A DNA stretch of 14,060 bases from DSOT01 sp052386775. Its GTDB lineage: Bacteria; Pseudomonadota; Gammaproteobacteria; Burkholderiales; SG8-41. Below are positions 1 through 6,350 of this stretch, in pieces. Position numbers and translations under genes: made by a program. The notes under the pieces are model-generated. The model was not told the DNA's origin. It ran no database searches and worked only from the letters and a program-made list of their open reading frames with translations. Each line of letters opens with the position of its first letter. The stretch's first letter is position 1. Location: the NCBI GenBank assembly GCA_052386775.1, contig JBQTJV010000160.1, positions 1-14,060 on the forward strand, read 5' to 3'.

Positions 1-206
1 TGCTGCAGACCGCGAACGGCGTCGTCACCGCCTATCGCGTCAAGCTCGATACGGTAAGCCTGGGACGCATCACGCTGCACAACGTCGACGGCGTGGTGAT
101 CGACAGCGATATGATGGGCGGCGTGGCGTTGCTCGGCCTGAGCTTTCTCAATCGCACCGAAATGCGCCGCGACGGCGACACGATGACGCTCACCCGGCGC
201 TACTGA
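1..206 (+). CDS. Retropepsin-like clan AA aspartic protease (TIGR02281-type), C-terminal end, 5' truncated by window
   Basis: An open frame runs from base 3 to the TGA at 204-206, giving about 67 residues with no start inside the window. The fragment reads TANG..., then VSLGRITLHNVDGVV, then GGVALLGLSFLNR, and ends TLTRRY. This is the hallmark C-terminal half of the short, usually membrane-anchored bacterial retropepsin-like proteases (TIGR02281): a TA-G strand, a 'lG-i-l-nV' segment and a terminal 'LLGmsFL' motif. The catalytic D-[ST]-G motif and any N-terminal membrane anchor would lie upstream, outside the window, so activity cannot be judged. The family is thought to act as periplasmic proteases of unknown substrate. 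The gene converges on ribBA, with a hairpin between the two stops. Confidence 0.85.
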   Translation, partial: LQTANGVVTAYRVKLDTVSLGRITLHNVDGVVIDSDMMGGVALLGLSFLNRTEMRRDGDTMTLTRRY

Positions 207-211
207 GGCAT

Positions 212-249
212 CCCGGTTGCGCTTTGCGCCGTCCGGGAGCGCAACCGGG
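212..249. terminator. GC-rich hairpin between convergent genes, probable bidirectional terminator
   Basis: A perfect 12-bp inverted repeat, CCCGGTTGCGCT (212-223) and AGCGCAACCGGG (238-249), encloses a 14-nt loop. It lies 5 nt beyond the protease stop and 5 nt beyond the ribBA stop, where a shared terminator is expected. No T-tract follows on either strand, so classical intrinsic termination is not proven; it may act as an mRNA 3'-end stabiliser. Part of the stem and loop duplicates the 3' end of ribBA. Confidence 0.55.
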
Positions 250-280
250 CCGTCTCACTTGCGCTTCGCGCCGTCCGGGA
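217..280. repeat. Short direct repeat, 22-nt units at 217-238 and 259-280
   Basis: Bases 217-238 and 259-280 are the same 22-nt word with one mismatch (TTGCGCTTTGCG... versus TTGCGCTTCGCG..., both ending CCGTCCGGGA). The unit at 259-280 encodes the last residues of RibBA (PDGAKRK, read on the minus strand). The unit at 217-238 is a noncoding copy just past the stop, inside the hairpin. It looks like a local tandem duplication of the gene's 3' end with a 42-nt period. Confidence 0.7.
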
Positions 281-1532
281 CCTGCTCCTTTTTTTCCGTT
301 TCGCCGCCCTCACCGATAAGCGACAGCAAGTGACCGAATCGCGTGCGCTTGGTCTCCAGGTAGCCGCGATTGGCCGAGCGCGGCGGCGCCTCGATGGGCA
401 CGCGCTCGAACACGGTGAGGCCGTAGTCTTCCAGTGCGGCAACCTTGTCCGGATTGTTGGTCATCAGTCGCACCTGCTTGATGCCCAGATCGAAGAGGAT
501 ATGGGCGCCCGCCTTGTAGTCGCGCATGTCGGCGGCAAAGCCGAGCGCGTGATTGGCTTCGATGGTGTCCTGCCCCCGATCCTGCAGCGCGTAGGCGCGT
601 ACCTTGTTCAACAAACCGATGCCCCGGCCCTCGTCGAACATGTAGACCAGCACGCCGCTGCCTTCCTGTTCGATCATGGCCAGCGCGGAATCCAGTTGCT
701 CGCCACAGTCGCAACGCTCGCTGCCGAATACGTCACCGGTCAGGCATTGCGAGTGCAGGCGCACGAGCGTAGGCCGCTCGCCGGCCATGTCGCCCTTCAC
801 CAGCGCAACGTAGACCGTCGTCTCGAGATTGTCGCTGTAGACATAGAGGCGGAACTCCCCCGCCTTGCGGGTCGGCAGAACGGTCTCGGCGCGGCGCCGG
901 ATCAGGCGCTCCATCTCCCGATACGCGACGAGATCCGAAATGCGCAGGATAGTGAGGCCGTGCCGGGCCGCAAATCGCTCGAGATCCGGCATCCGCGCCA
1001 TCGTCCCGTCCTCGTTCATGATCTCGCAGATCACGCCGGCGGGCTTGAGCCCTGCCAGTCGCGCGAGATCGACCGCCGCCTCGGTGTGCCCGCGCCGCGC
1101 CAGAACGCCGCCGTCCACCGCACGCAGCGTCTGCAGGCGCCCGGGCCGGATCAGATCGGCGGGGCGAGTATTGTCAGCAATGGCGACCTGTATGGTGCGC
1201 GCCCGATCGTACGCCGACATGCCCGATCCCACACCCTCGCGGGCGTCGATCGGTGTGGCGAACGCGGTCTGGAATCTGGTGGTGTTGATCTGATCGTCGG
1301 CGATCAGGGCAAGACCGAGCGCACGCATGCGTTCTTCGGTGAGCGCGAGCGAGATCAGGCCCCGGCCATGCTGCGCCATGAAATTGATCGCTTCCGCAGT
1401 CGCCTTCTCCGCCGCAACGAAAAGATCGCCTTCGTTTTCCCGCTCCTCGCTGTCGACCAGGATCACCATGCGGCCGCGGCGCACGTCCGGCAGGATGTGC
1501 TCGACGATGAATTCGCTGGTCCTGCGGGCCAT
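255..1532 (-). CDS. ribBA: Bifunctional 3,4-dihydroxy-2-butanone-4-phosphate synthase / GTP cyclohydrolase II
   Basis: This 425-residue protein carries both committing activities of riboflavin synthesis. The N-terminal RibB domain (about 1-205) makes 3,4-dihydroxy-2-butanone 4-phosphate from ribulose 5-phosphate. It has DSEERENEGD (27-36), GHTEA with His149, and CEIMNEDGTMAR. The C-terminal RibA domain (about 225-410) opens GTP to the pyrimidine precursor; zinc ligands Cys263, Cys274 and Cys276 lie in CLTGDVFGSERCDC, followed by EGRGIGLLNK (301-310) and TNNPDK. Both domains look intact. The open frame continues 117 codons upstream, but that stretch overlaps folE and has no family similarity. 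The ATG at 1532, 11 nt after the folE stop, gives MARRTSEFIVEHIL, which fits the family, although no good ribosome binding site is seen and translational coupling to folE is likely. It is the last gene of the xseB-ispA-dxs-folE-ribBA operon. RibB has GVGSGMSAYDR where most relatives have GVTTGISAADR. Confidence 0.95.
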   Translation of the reverse strand: MARRTSEFIVEHILPDVRRGRMVILVDSEERENEGDLFVAAEKATAEAINFMAQHGRGLISLALTEERMRALGLALIADDQINTTRFQTAFATPIDAREGVGSGMSAYDRARTIQVAIADNTRPADLIRPGRLQTLRAVDGGVLARRGHTEAAVDLARLAGLKPAGVICEIMNEDGTMARMPDLERFAARHGLTILRISDLVAYREMERLIRRRAETVLPTRKAGEFRLYVYSDNLETTVYVALVKGDMAGERPTLVRLHSQCLTGDVFGSERCDCGEQLDSALAMIEQEGSGVLVYMFDEGRGIGLLNKVRAYALQDRGQDTIEANHALGFAADMRDYKAGAHILFDLGIKQVRLMTNNPDKVAALEDYGLTVFERVPIEAPPRSANRGYLETKRTRFGHLLSLIGEGGETEKKEQVPDGAKRK

Positions 1533-1543
1533 GGCCGTTCGGA

Positions 1544-2200
1544 TCAGGACCCGGCGCGCGTGATGAGGCGCATGAACTCCGCCCGGGTTTTTTCGGCGTT
1601 GAATTCGCCGGTGAAGGCCGAAGTCGTGGCCACCGAATGCTGCTTCTGGATGCCGCGCATGATCATGCACAGGTGCTGCGCTTCGATCACCACCGCCACG
1701 CCGAGGGGCTTCAGCGTGTCGTGCAGGCAATTGCGGATATCGACGGTCAATCTCTCCTGCACCTGGAGACGGCGCGCGAACGCGTCCACCACGCGGGGAA
1801 TTTTCGACAGGCCCACGATGTGCCCGTTCGGAATGTAGGCGACGTGCGCCTTGCCGAAAAAAGGCAAGAGATGGTGCTCGCACAGCGAATAGAGTTCGAT
1901 ATCCTTGACGATCACCATCTGCTGGTACTCTTCACGGAACATTGCCGAGCGCAGTATGCCCGCCGGATCGAGATCGTACCCGTGCGTGAGGAATTGCAGC
2001 GCCTTGGCGATGCGCTCCGGCGTCCTCTGCAGCCCCTCACGGTCGGGATCTTCGCCGATATCCTGCAGGATGGAACGGTACTTGTCGGCGATCCGCCCTA
2101 CCGTGACGGGATCGTACTGATCGATCCTGGCGTATCCGTCCATCTCATTTTCTTCGAGCATCTGCTTGGTGAGCGTCATGGTGTGGGCCTGTTGATCCAT
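1544..2200 (-). CDS. folE: GTP cyclohydrolase I (type IA)
   Basis: This 218-residue cytosolic enzyme converts GTP to 7,8-dihydroneopterin triphosphate, the first step of folate/tetrahydropterin synthesis. Family signatures are DPDREGLQRTPERIAKAL (about 51-68), YSLCEHHLLPFFGKAHVAY and IPNGHIVGLSKIPRVVDAFARRLQVQERLT. The zinc ligands correspond to Cys107, His110 and Cys178, the last in QHLCMIMRG. The length matches the type IA enzyme, not the unrelated FolE2. The ATG at 2200 is chosen because GGGGAG (2209-2214 on the complementary strand) sits 8 nt upstream; the next in-frame ATG eight codons later lacks such a site. The gene starts 5 nt after the dxs stop and is followed after 11 nt by ribBA, so the two GTP-consuming cyclohydrolases are co-transcribed. 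Confidence 0.96.
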   Translation of the reverse strand: MDQQAHTMTLTKQMLEENEMDGYARIDQYDPVTVGRIADKYRSILQDIGEDPDREGLQRTPERIAKALQFLTHGYDLDPAGILRSAMFREEYQQMVIVKDIELYSLCEHHLLPFFGKAHVAYIPNGHIVGLSKIPRVVDAFARRLQVQERLTVDIRNCLHDTLKPLGVAVVIEAQHLCMIMRGIQKQHSVATTSAFTGEFNAEKTRAEFMRLITRAGS

Positions 2201-2205
2201 TCATT

Positions 2206-4044
2206 CTACTCCCCGAGTCGCGCGCGGATCGCCTTGAGGATTCCCTCTGCATTGAGACCGCATTCGGCGAGCTGGATTCCCGGATCGCCCTGGTCGATGA
2301 AGCGGTCGGGCAGCCCGAGCTGCAGGACCGGCGCGGCTCTCTTGTGCCGCTGCAGCGCCTCGACCACGGCGCTGCCGGCGCCGCCCATGACGACGTTTTC
2401 CTCGACCGTCACGAGCAGCGCGTGGCGGTCCGCGAGGTCCAGCACGAGCGCCTCATCGAGCGGCTTGACGAACCGCATGTTGGCCACGCTGGCATCGAGC
2501 TGCTCACCGGCCTGCAGCGCCGGCGTCAGCATGGCGCCGAAAGCCAGGATTGCGATTCCCCCGGCCGCCCGGCGTTCACGCCGCAGCTCGCCTTTGCCGA
2601 GCGGAAGCGCTTCCATGTTTTCGTTCACGGCGGCGCCCGGCCCGCTGCCGCGCGGATAGCGCACGGCGGCCGGCGTATTCATGGTGATCGCGGTATACAG
2701 CATCTGCCGGCACTCGTTTTCATCGGACGGCGTCATGACCGCCATGTTCGGCAGGCATCTGAGATACGTGAGATCGAAACTGCCGTTGTGCGTGGCGCCA
2801 TCGGCACCGACGAGACCCGCGCGGTCGATCGCAAACACGATAGGGAGATTCTGGATCTGGATGTCGTGGATCAATTGGTCGTAGGCACGCTGCAGGAACG
2901 TCGAATAAATTGCCACGACCGGCTTGTAGCCCTCGCACGCGAGCCCCGCCGCGAAAGTGAGCGCGTGCTGCTCGGCAATGCCCACATCGAAATAGCGTTC
3001 CGGATAGAGTTCCGCATATTTCACCAGGCCCGAGCCTTCCCGCATGGCGGGCGTGATCGCGACCACCCGGTCGTCACGCTGCGCCATGTCGCACAGCCAG
3101 TCTCCGAAAATCTGCGTATAGGTCTTCTTGCCGCCGGACTTGCCCCCCGCAATGCCGTTCACCTGGTCGAACTTCGACACGCCGTGATAGAGAACGGGAT
3201 CGGCTTCCGCCAGCTTGTAGCCCTGGCCTTTGCGGGTCACCACGTGCAGGAACTGCGGCCCGCCGAGTTGCCTGATGTTGCCGAGCGTCGGCACGAGCGC
3301 ATCGAGATCGTGCCCGTCGATGGGGCCGATGTAATTGAAACCGAACTCCTCGAACAGGGTACCCGGGGTCACCATGCCTTTCACGTGCTCTTCCGCGCGC
3401 CGCGCAAGCTCGCCCAGCACCCGCTCCCCCAGCCCCTTGGCCTTGGCGTAAAAACGCCCGGACATGAGTTTCGCGAGATAGCGGTTCAACGCTCCCACCG
3501 GCGGGGAGATCGACATGTCGTTGTCGTTGAGAATCACCAGCAGGTCGGTGTGCGAGGCGCCGGCGTTGTTCAGCGCCTCGAACGCCATCCCGGCCGTCAT
3601 CGCGCCGTCGCCGATGATGGCGACGACGTGCCGCCTCTCGCCCTTCAGGCGCGATGCAACGGCCATGCCGAATGCCGCGCTGATGGACGTGCTCGAATGC
3701 GCGGTGCCGAACGTGTCGTACTCGCTTTCCTCGCGGCGCGGAAAACCCGAGATGCCGCCCCACATCCTGAGTTTCTTCATTGCTTCACGCCGCCCGGTCA
3801 GCACCTTGTGTCCGTACGTCTGATGCCCCACGTCCCACACCAGTCGGTCATGGGGCGTATCGAAGACGTAGTGAAGCGCAATGGTCAGTTCGACGGTGCC
3901 CAGATTGGACGAGAGATGGCCGCCGGTCTGGCTCACCGACTCGAGGAGAAATGCCCGCAACTCGTCGGCAAGCCGGGGCAGCTGGCTTCTCTCGAGCTGT
4001 CTGAGCTCGTGAGGGTAATTGATGCTTTTCAGCAGCTCGTACAC
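2206..4044 (-). CDS. dxs: 1-deoxy-D-xylulose-5-phosphate synthase
   Basis: This 612-residue thiamine-diphosphate enzyme condenses pyruvate and glyceraldehyde 3-phosphate into DXP, the entry to the MEP isoprenoid pathway and a precursor of thiamine and pyridoxal. Visible features: GGHLSSNLGTVELT with the catalytic-region His43, DVGHQTYGHK (71-80), the ThDP-binding GDGAMTAGMAFEALNNAG (145-162) with NDNDMSISPPVGA, PIDGHD (241-246), GIAEQH with the conserved Glu358, and YPRGSGPG. Length is close to the usual 620 or so. The start is a GTG at 4044 (VYELLKSINYPHELR), matching the family N-terminus, although the preceding bases give no clear ribosome binding site. It lies 19 nt after the ispA stop. 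Grouping with ispA puts the first and a later isoprenoid step in one operon. Confidence 0.97.
   Translation of the reverse strand: MYELLKSINYPHELRQLERSQLPRLADELRAFLLESVSQTGGHLSSNLGTVELTIALHYVFDTPHDRLVWDVGHQTYGHKVLTGRREAMKKLRMWGGISGFPRREESEYDTFGTAHSSTSISAAFGMAVASRLKGERRHVVAIIGDGAMTAGMAFEALNNAGASHTDLLVILNDNDMSISPPVGALNRYLAKLMSGRFYAKAKGLGERVLGELARRAEEHVKGMVTPGTLFEEFGFNYIGPIDGHDLDALVPTLGNIRQLGGPQFLHVVTRKGQGYKLAEADPVLYHGVSKFDQVNGIAGGKSGGKKTYTQIFGDWLCDMAQRDDRVVAITPAMREGSGLVKYAELYPERYFDVGIAEQHALTFAAGLACEGYKPVVAIYSTFLQRAYDQLIHDIQIQNLPIVFAIDRAGLVGADGATHNGSFDLTYLRCLPNMAVMTPSDENECRQMLYTAITMNTPAAVRYPRGSGPGAAVNENMEALPLGKGELRRERRAAGGIAILAFGAMLTPALQAGEQLDASVANMRFVKPLDEALVLDLADRHALLVTVEENVVMGGAGSAVVEALQRHKRAAPVLQLGLPDRFIDQGDPGIQLAECGLNAEGILKAIRARLGE
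2209..2214 (-). promoter_or_regulatory. Shine-Dalgarno site of folE
   Basis: GGGGAG on the minus strand lies 8 nt before the ATG at 2200 and overlaps the last codons of dxs. It supports that start over the downstream ATG codons and suggests dxs-folE coupling. Confidence 0.7.
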
Positions 4045-4063
4045 GGGGTTGTGTCGCGGCGGA

Positions 4064-4963
4064 TCAAAATTTGCGCAGCACGATGAAATTCGCGAGCTGC
4101 TGCAACCGCAGCGCCCGGTCGCCGAAACCCTGGAGGGCGGCGAGCGCCTGCTGCCGCAGCTCCTCGGCGAACGCCTTGGATTCGGCGATGCCCATCGTGC
4201 TCACGTAGGTGGGCTTGTTCTGCTCGGCATCCTTGCCCGCGGTCTTTCCGAGCGTCGCGGTCGAGGCCTCGGCATCGAGAACGTCATCCACAACCTGGAA
4301 CGCGAGCCCGATGGACTTGGCGTAACTGTCGATGCGGGCGAGCGCGCTCCCATCCAGGTGATCGCCGCAGCGCAGCCCGAACGAGATGGCGGCGCGGATC
4401 AGCGCCCCGGTCTTGTGGATGTGCATGAATTCCAGTTCCGGCACCGACAGCGTTTTGCCGACGGATTCCAGGTCGATCGCCTGGCCGCCGGCCATCCCGC
4501 GCGAGCCGGCTGCAATCGCCAGCAGCTTCACCATTTCGAGCTGCTGCGCCGGATCGTTTGCGAGCCGATACTCGGATACGAGCTGGAACGCGAAGCTGTG
4601 GAGCGCATCGCCCACCAGCAGGGCAGTCGGCTCGTCGTACTCCACGTGACAGGTCGCTCTCCCGCGGCGCAGCACGTCATCGTCCATGCACGGCAGGTCA
4701 TCGTGCACCAGCGAGTACGCATGGATGCACTCGACCGCCGCCGCCGCGATGGCGACCCGCTCCGCGTCGGCCGCGGCGAGCTCGCCGGCCGCGAACGCAA
4801 GCAGCGGGCGCACCCGCTTGCCGCCTCCCAGAACCGCGTAACGCATCGCCTGATGCAGGCGTTGCGGCGCGATCTCCGCCGCCGGCAGCAGCGTCTCCAG
4901 CGCGAATTCAATACGAGCTTGCTGGGCATGCACCCAGCTCTGGAAATCGGTGGGAAGGGTCAC
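4064..4963 (-). CDS. ispA: (2E,6E)-farnesyl diphosphate synthase (geranyltranstransferase)
   Basis: This all-alpha cytosolic prenyltransferase extends DMAPP with two IPP units to FPP. It has GGGKRVRPLL (47-55), the first Asp-rich motif DDLPCMDDD (88-96) of bacterial FPP-synthase type with the two-residue insertion, HKTGALI (183-189), and the second Asp-rich motif DDVLD (226-230), then GKDAEQNKPTY. Starting at the GTG at 4963 gives 299 residues, the same length as E. coli IspA. The open frame extends far upstream in xseB territory, but that part is not family-like. GTG overlaps the xseB stop as GTGA, a 4-nt overlap typical of translational coupling. Product specificity (C15) is inferred from the residues before the first Asp-rich motif (HAYSLVHDD). 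Confidence 0.95.
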   Translation of the reverse strand: MTLPTDFQSWVHAQQARIEFALETLLPAAEIAPQRLHQAMRYAVLGGGKRVRPLLAFAAGELAAADAERVAIAAAAVECIHAYSLVHDDLPCMDDDVLRRGRATCHVEYDEPTALLVGDALHSFAFQLVSEYRLANDPAQQLEMVKLLAIAAGSRGMAGGQAIDLESVGKTLSVPELEFMHIHKTGALIRAAISFGLRCGDHLDGSALARIDSYAKSIGLAFQVVDDVLDAEASTATLGKTAGKDAEQNKPTYVSTMGIAESKAFAEELRQQALAALQGFGDRALRLQQLANFIVLRKF

Positions 4964-5196
4964 TGTTCGGTCGGGCCGAAATTCTTCAGCGCGCCATTTT
5001 CCAGGAGCTTTACCTGCTGCGCGGCGTCCTGCAGGGTGGTCTGGCAGAATTTGAGGAGCTCGGCGCCGCGCTTGTACGATGCCAGGGATTCCTCCAACGA
5101 CAACTGCCCGGACTCCATGCTGTCGACGATCTTCTCGAGTTCCGCCACAGCCGACTCGAAAGTTTGTGTATCCTGCGGCTTGGGCGGCTTGGACAT
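4960..5196 (-). CDS. xseB: Exodeoxyribonuclease VII small subunit
   Basis: This 78-residue protein pairs with XseA in exonuclease VII, a single-strand DNA exonuclease. The sequence FESAVAELEKIVDSMESGQLSLEESLASYKRGAELLKFCQTTLQDA is the helical-hairpin core of the family (E. coli protein 80 residues). The ATG at 5196 (MSKPPKPQDTQ) is chosen over a TTG at 5235 that would add 13 residues not seen in the family. It is the first gene of the minus-strand operon, 189 nt from the divergent arsS. Linkage of xseB with ispA and dxs is widespread in proteobacteria. Confidence 0.93.
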   Translation of the reverse strand: MSKPPKPQDTQTFESAVAELEKIVDSMESGQLSLEESLASYKRGAELLKFCQTTLQDAAQQVKLLENGALKNFGPTEQ

Positions 5197-5223
5197 GTTG
5201 CGAGGCTGCGCTGACAAACCGAA

Positions 5224-5253
5224 AGGGTAGCCCAATCAGAGGCTTGGGGTCAA
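5224..5253 (-). promoter_or_regulatory. Candidate sigma-70-like promoter for the xseB-ispA-dxs-folE-ribBA operon
   Basis: On the minus strand TTGACC (5253-5248) and TACCCT (5229-5224) are separated by 18 nt, about 30 nt upstream of the xseB ATG. The -35 matches consensus at five of six positions but the -10 at only three. An inverted repeat, CCCAA (5231-5235) and TTGGG (5244-5248), lies in the spacer and could be an operator. The assignment rests on position and weak motif matches only. Confidence 0.3.
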
Positions 5254-5264
5254 CGTAAGCTACC
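5226..5264. repeat. Nested inverted repeats in the xseB/arsS divergent region
   Basis: An outer pair, GGTAGC (5226-5231) and GCTACC (5259-5264), encloses an inner pair, CCCAA (5231-5235) and TTGGG (5244-5248). They overlap the candidate xseB promoter and precede the arsS leader. The arms are short and could be chance, but dyads here would be well placed to control both directions. Confidence 0.35.
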
Positions 5265-5325
5265 GGGTGGTTCGCCCGACTAACCAGCGCCGGCGGACAG
5301 CCCGCCGGCAACCTGACAGATCAGG
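5264..5325 (+). promoter_or_regulatory. Structured leader upstream of arsS, three consecutive hairpins
   Basis: Three hairpins follow one another. CGGGTG/CGCCCG (5264-5269, 5273-5278) has one G-T pair and a 3-nt loop. GCCGGCGG/CCGCCGGC (5289-5296, 5302-5309) is a perfect 8-bp stem with a 5-nt loop. CCTGA/TCAGG (5312-5316, 5321-5325) has a 4-nt loop. The last two are only 2 nt apart and could stack. They end about 60 nt before the arsS start. No known riboswitch consensus was recognised; transcription of this region into the arsS leader is assumed, not shown. Confidence 0.35.
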
Positions 5326-5372
5326 GCGAGGGAAATCAACGCCGCGCGCCACGCCAGACTTTCTTACGTTAC

Positions 5373-5376
5373 GGAG
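5373..5376 (+). promoter_or_regulatory. Shine-Dalgarno site of arsS
   Basis: GGAG within ACGGAGC lies 9 nt before the ATG at 5386. It is the clearest ribosome binding site in the plus-strand operon and fixes the arsS start. Confidence 0.65.
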
Positions 5377-5385
5377 CATCGATAT

Positions 5386-6348
5386 ATGCGCGCAACGCTG
5401 CCCCTCATCGAGGCAAGCGACTTTCCGGCCGTTCACCGACGACGCGTCACCACGCTGCAGCTCAACCTGGGATACAAATGTAACCAGAGCTGCCTCCATT
5501 GCCACGTCAATGCGGGACCGGCGCGCACCGAGATGATGGGTCGCGAAACCGTTTTTGAAGCGGTCGCCTTCCTGAAGGCGTCCGGCGCCCGCACGCTCGA
5601 CGTGACGGGCGGCGCGCCGGAACTCAATCCCCACTTCCGCACCCTCGTACTAGCCGCTCGGGACATCGGGGTGCACGTCATGGACCGCTGCAATCTGACG
5701 GTGCTCGAGCAGCCGGGCCAGGCAGACCTCGCCCGGTTCCTGGCGGCACACCAGGTCGAGATCGTGGCTTCTCTGCCCTGTTACCTGGAAGACAACGTCG
5801 ACCGCCAGCGCGGCAAGGGAGTCTTCGAGACGAGTGTGCGCTGCCTGCAGCAACTCAACGCACTGGGTTACGGCAAGCCGGGCACCGGGCTCACGCTCAA
5901 TCTGGTCTACAACCCGCAGGGACCGGTGCTCCCGCCCGCGCAGGACCAGCTGGAGCAGGACTACCGTCGACACCTGGGCGAACGCTTCGGCATCGACTTC
6001 AACAGCCTGTTCGTGCTGACCAACATGCCCATCCAGCGCTTCGGGAGCACGTTGATCTCGAAAGGCCAGTTCACGGACTACATCAATTTGCTCAAGCACG
6101 CTTATCAGCCCCGCAACCTGGAATCCGTCATGTGCCGCACGCTGCTGTCCGTCGACTGGCGCGGCTACGTCTACGACTGCGATTTCAACCAGATGCTGGG
6201 ACTCGGCCTGCAATGGAAAGGCAGGCCGCGCGTGCACTTGAGGGAATTGATCGGTGCGAACCTCGAAGACAACGCCATAGTGGTGAAGGACCATTGCTAT
6301 GGCTGTACGGCGGGCCAGGGTTCGAGCTGCGGCGGAGCGCTGGACTGA
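5386..6348 (+). CDS. arsS: ArsS-type radical SAM protein (arsenosugar biosynthesis; DUF3641 C-terminus)
   Basis: 320-residue radical SAM enzyme of the ArsS family (TIGR04167, 'rSAM/SeCys'). The cluster-binding motif CNQSCLHC uses Cys32, Cys36 and Cys39; TGGAPEL (74-80) is the SAM-contacting strand, and CNLTVL (102-107) and SLPCY (129-133) are family signatures. The Cys-rich C-terminal DUF3641 domain has Cys250, Cys265, Cys304, Cys307 and Cys315, ending in CYGCTAGQGSSCGGALD. In cyanobacteria ArsS works with the methyltransferase ArsM: it transfers a 5'-deoxyadenosyl group to dimethylated arsenic, giving the nucleoside precursor of oxo-arsenosugars. Some relatives are selenoproteins in this C-terminal region; this one has only Cys. 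It is the first gene of a six-gene plus-strand operon, preceded by a good ribosome binding site, and is followed after 2 nt by the transporter. No arsM is visible here, so the substrate remains open; the family assignment is firm. Confidence 0.93.
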   Translation: MRATLPLIEASDFPAVHRRRVTTLQLNLGYKCNQSCLHCHVNAGPARTEMMGRETVFEAVAFLKASGARTLDVTGGAPELNPHFRTLVLAARDIGVHVMDRCNLTVLEQPGQADLARFLAAHQVEIVASLPCYLEDNVDRQRGKGVFETSVRCLQQLNALGYGKPGTGLTLNLVYNPQGPVLPPAQDQLEQDYRRHLGERFGIDFNSLFVLTNMPIQRFGSTLISKGQFTDYINLLKHAYQPRNLESVMCRTLLSVDWRGYVYDCDFNQMLGLGLQWKGRPRVHLRELIGANLEDNAIVVKDHCYGCTAGQGSSCGGALD

Positions 6349-6350
6349 TC

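Noticed and set aside
330..1838. 502-codon open frame on the plus strand opposite ribBA and folE
   Set aside because: The product is Arg/His/Ala-rich with no recognisable domain, and it lies antisense to two clearly conserved enzymes. Long antisense frames are expected in GC-rich coding DNA.
1533..1883. 117-codon N-terminal extension of ribBA
   Set aside because: It overlaps folE out of frame, has no similarity to the family, and the ATG at 1532 gives the normal RibB N-terminus.
2344..4086. 580-codon open frame on the plus strand opposite dxs
   Set aside because: Antisense shadow of a strongly conserved gene; low-complexity charged composition and no start signal.
4964..5311. N-terminal extension of ispA through xseB
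   Set aside because: The extension is the xseB region read in another frame; the GTG at 4963 gives the usual 299-residue length and a coupled GTGA junction.
5264..5345. TPP or cobalamin riboswitch before arsS
   Set aside because: AACCTGA...AGGGAA and GCCCGCCGGCAAC resemble fragments of these classes, but the CTGAGA element and the B12-box order are missing.
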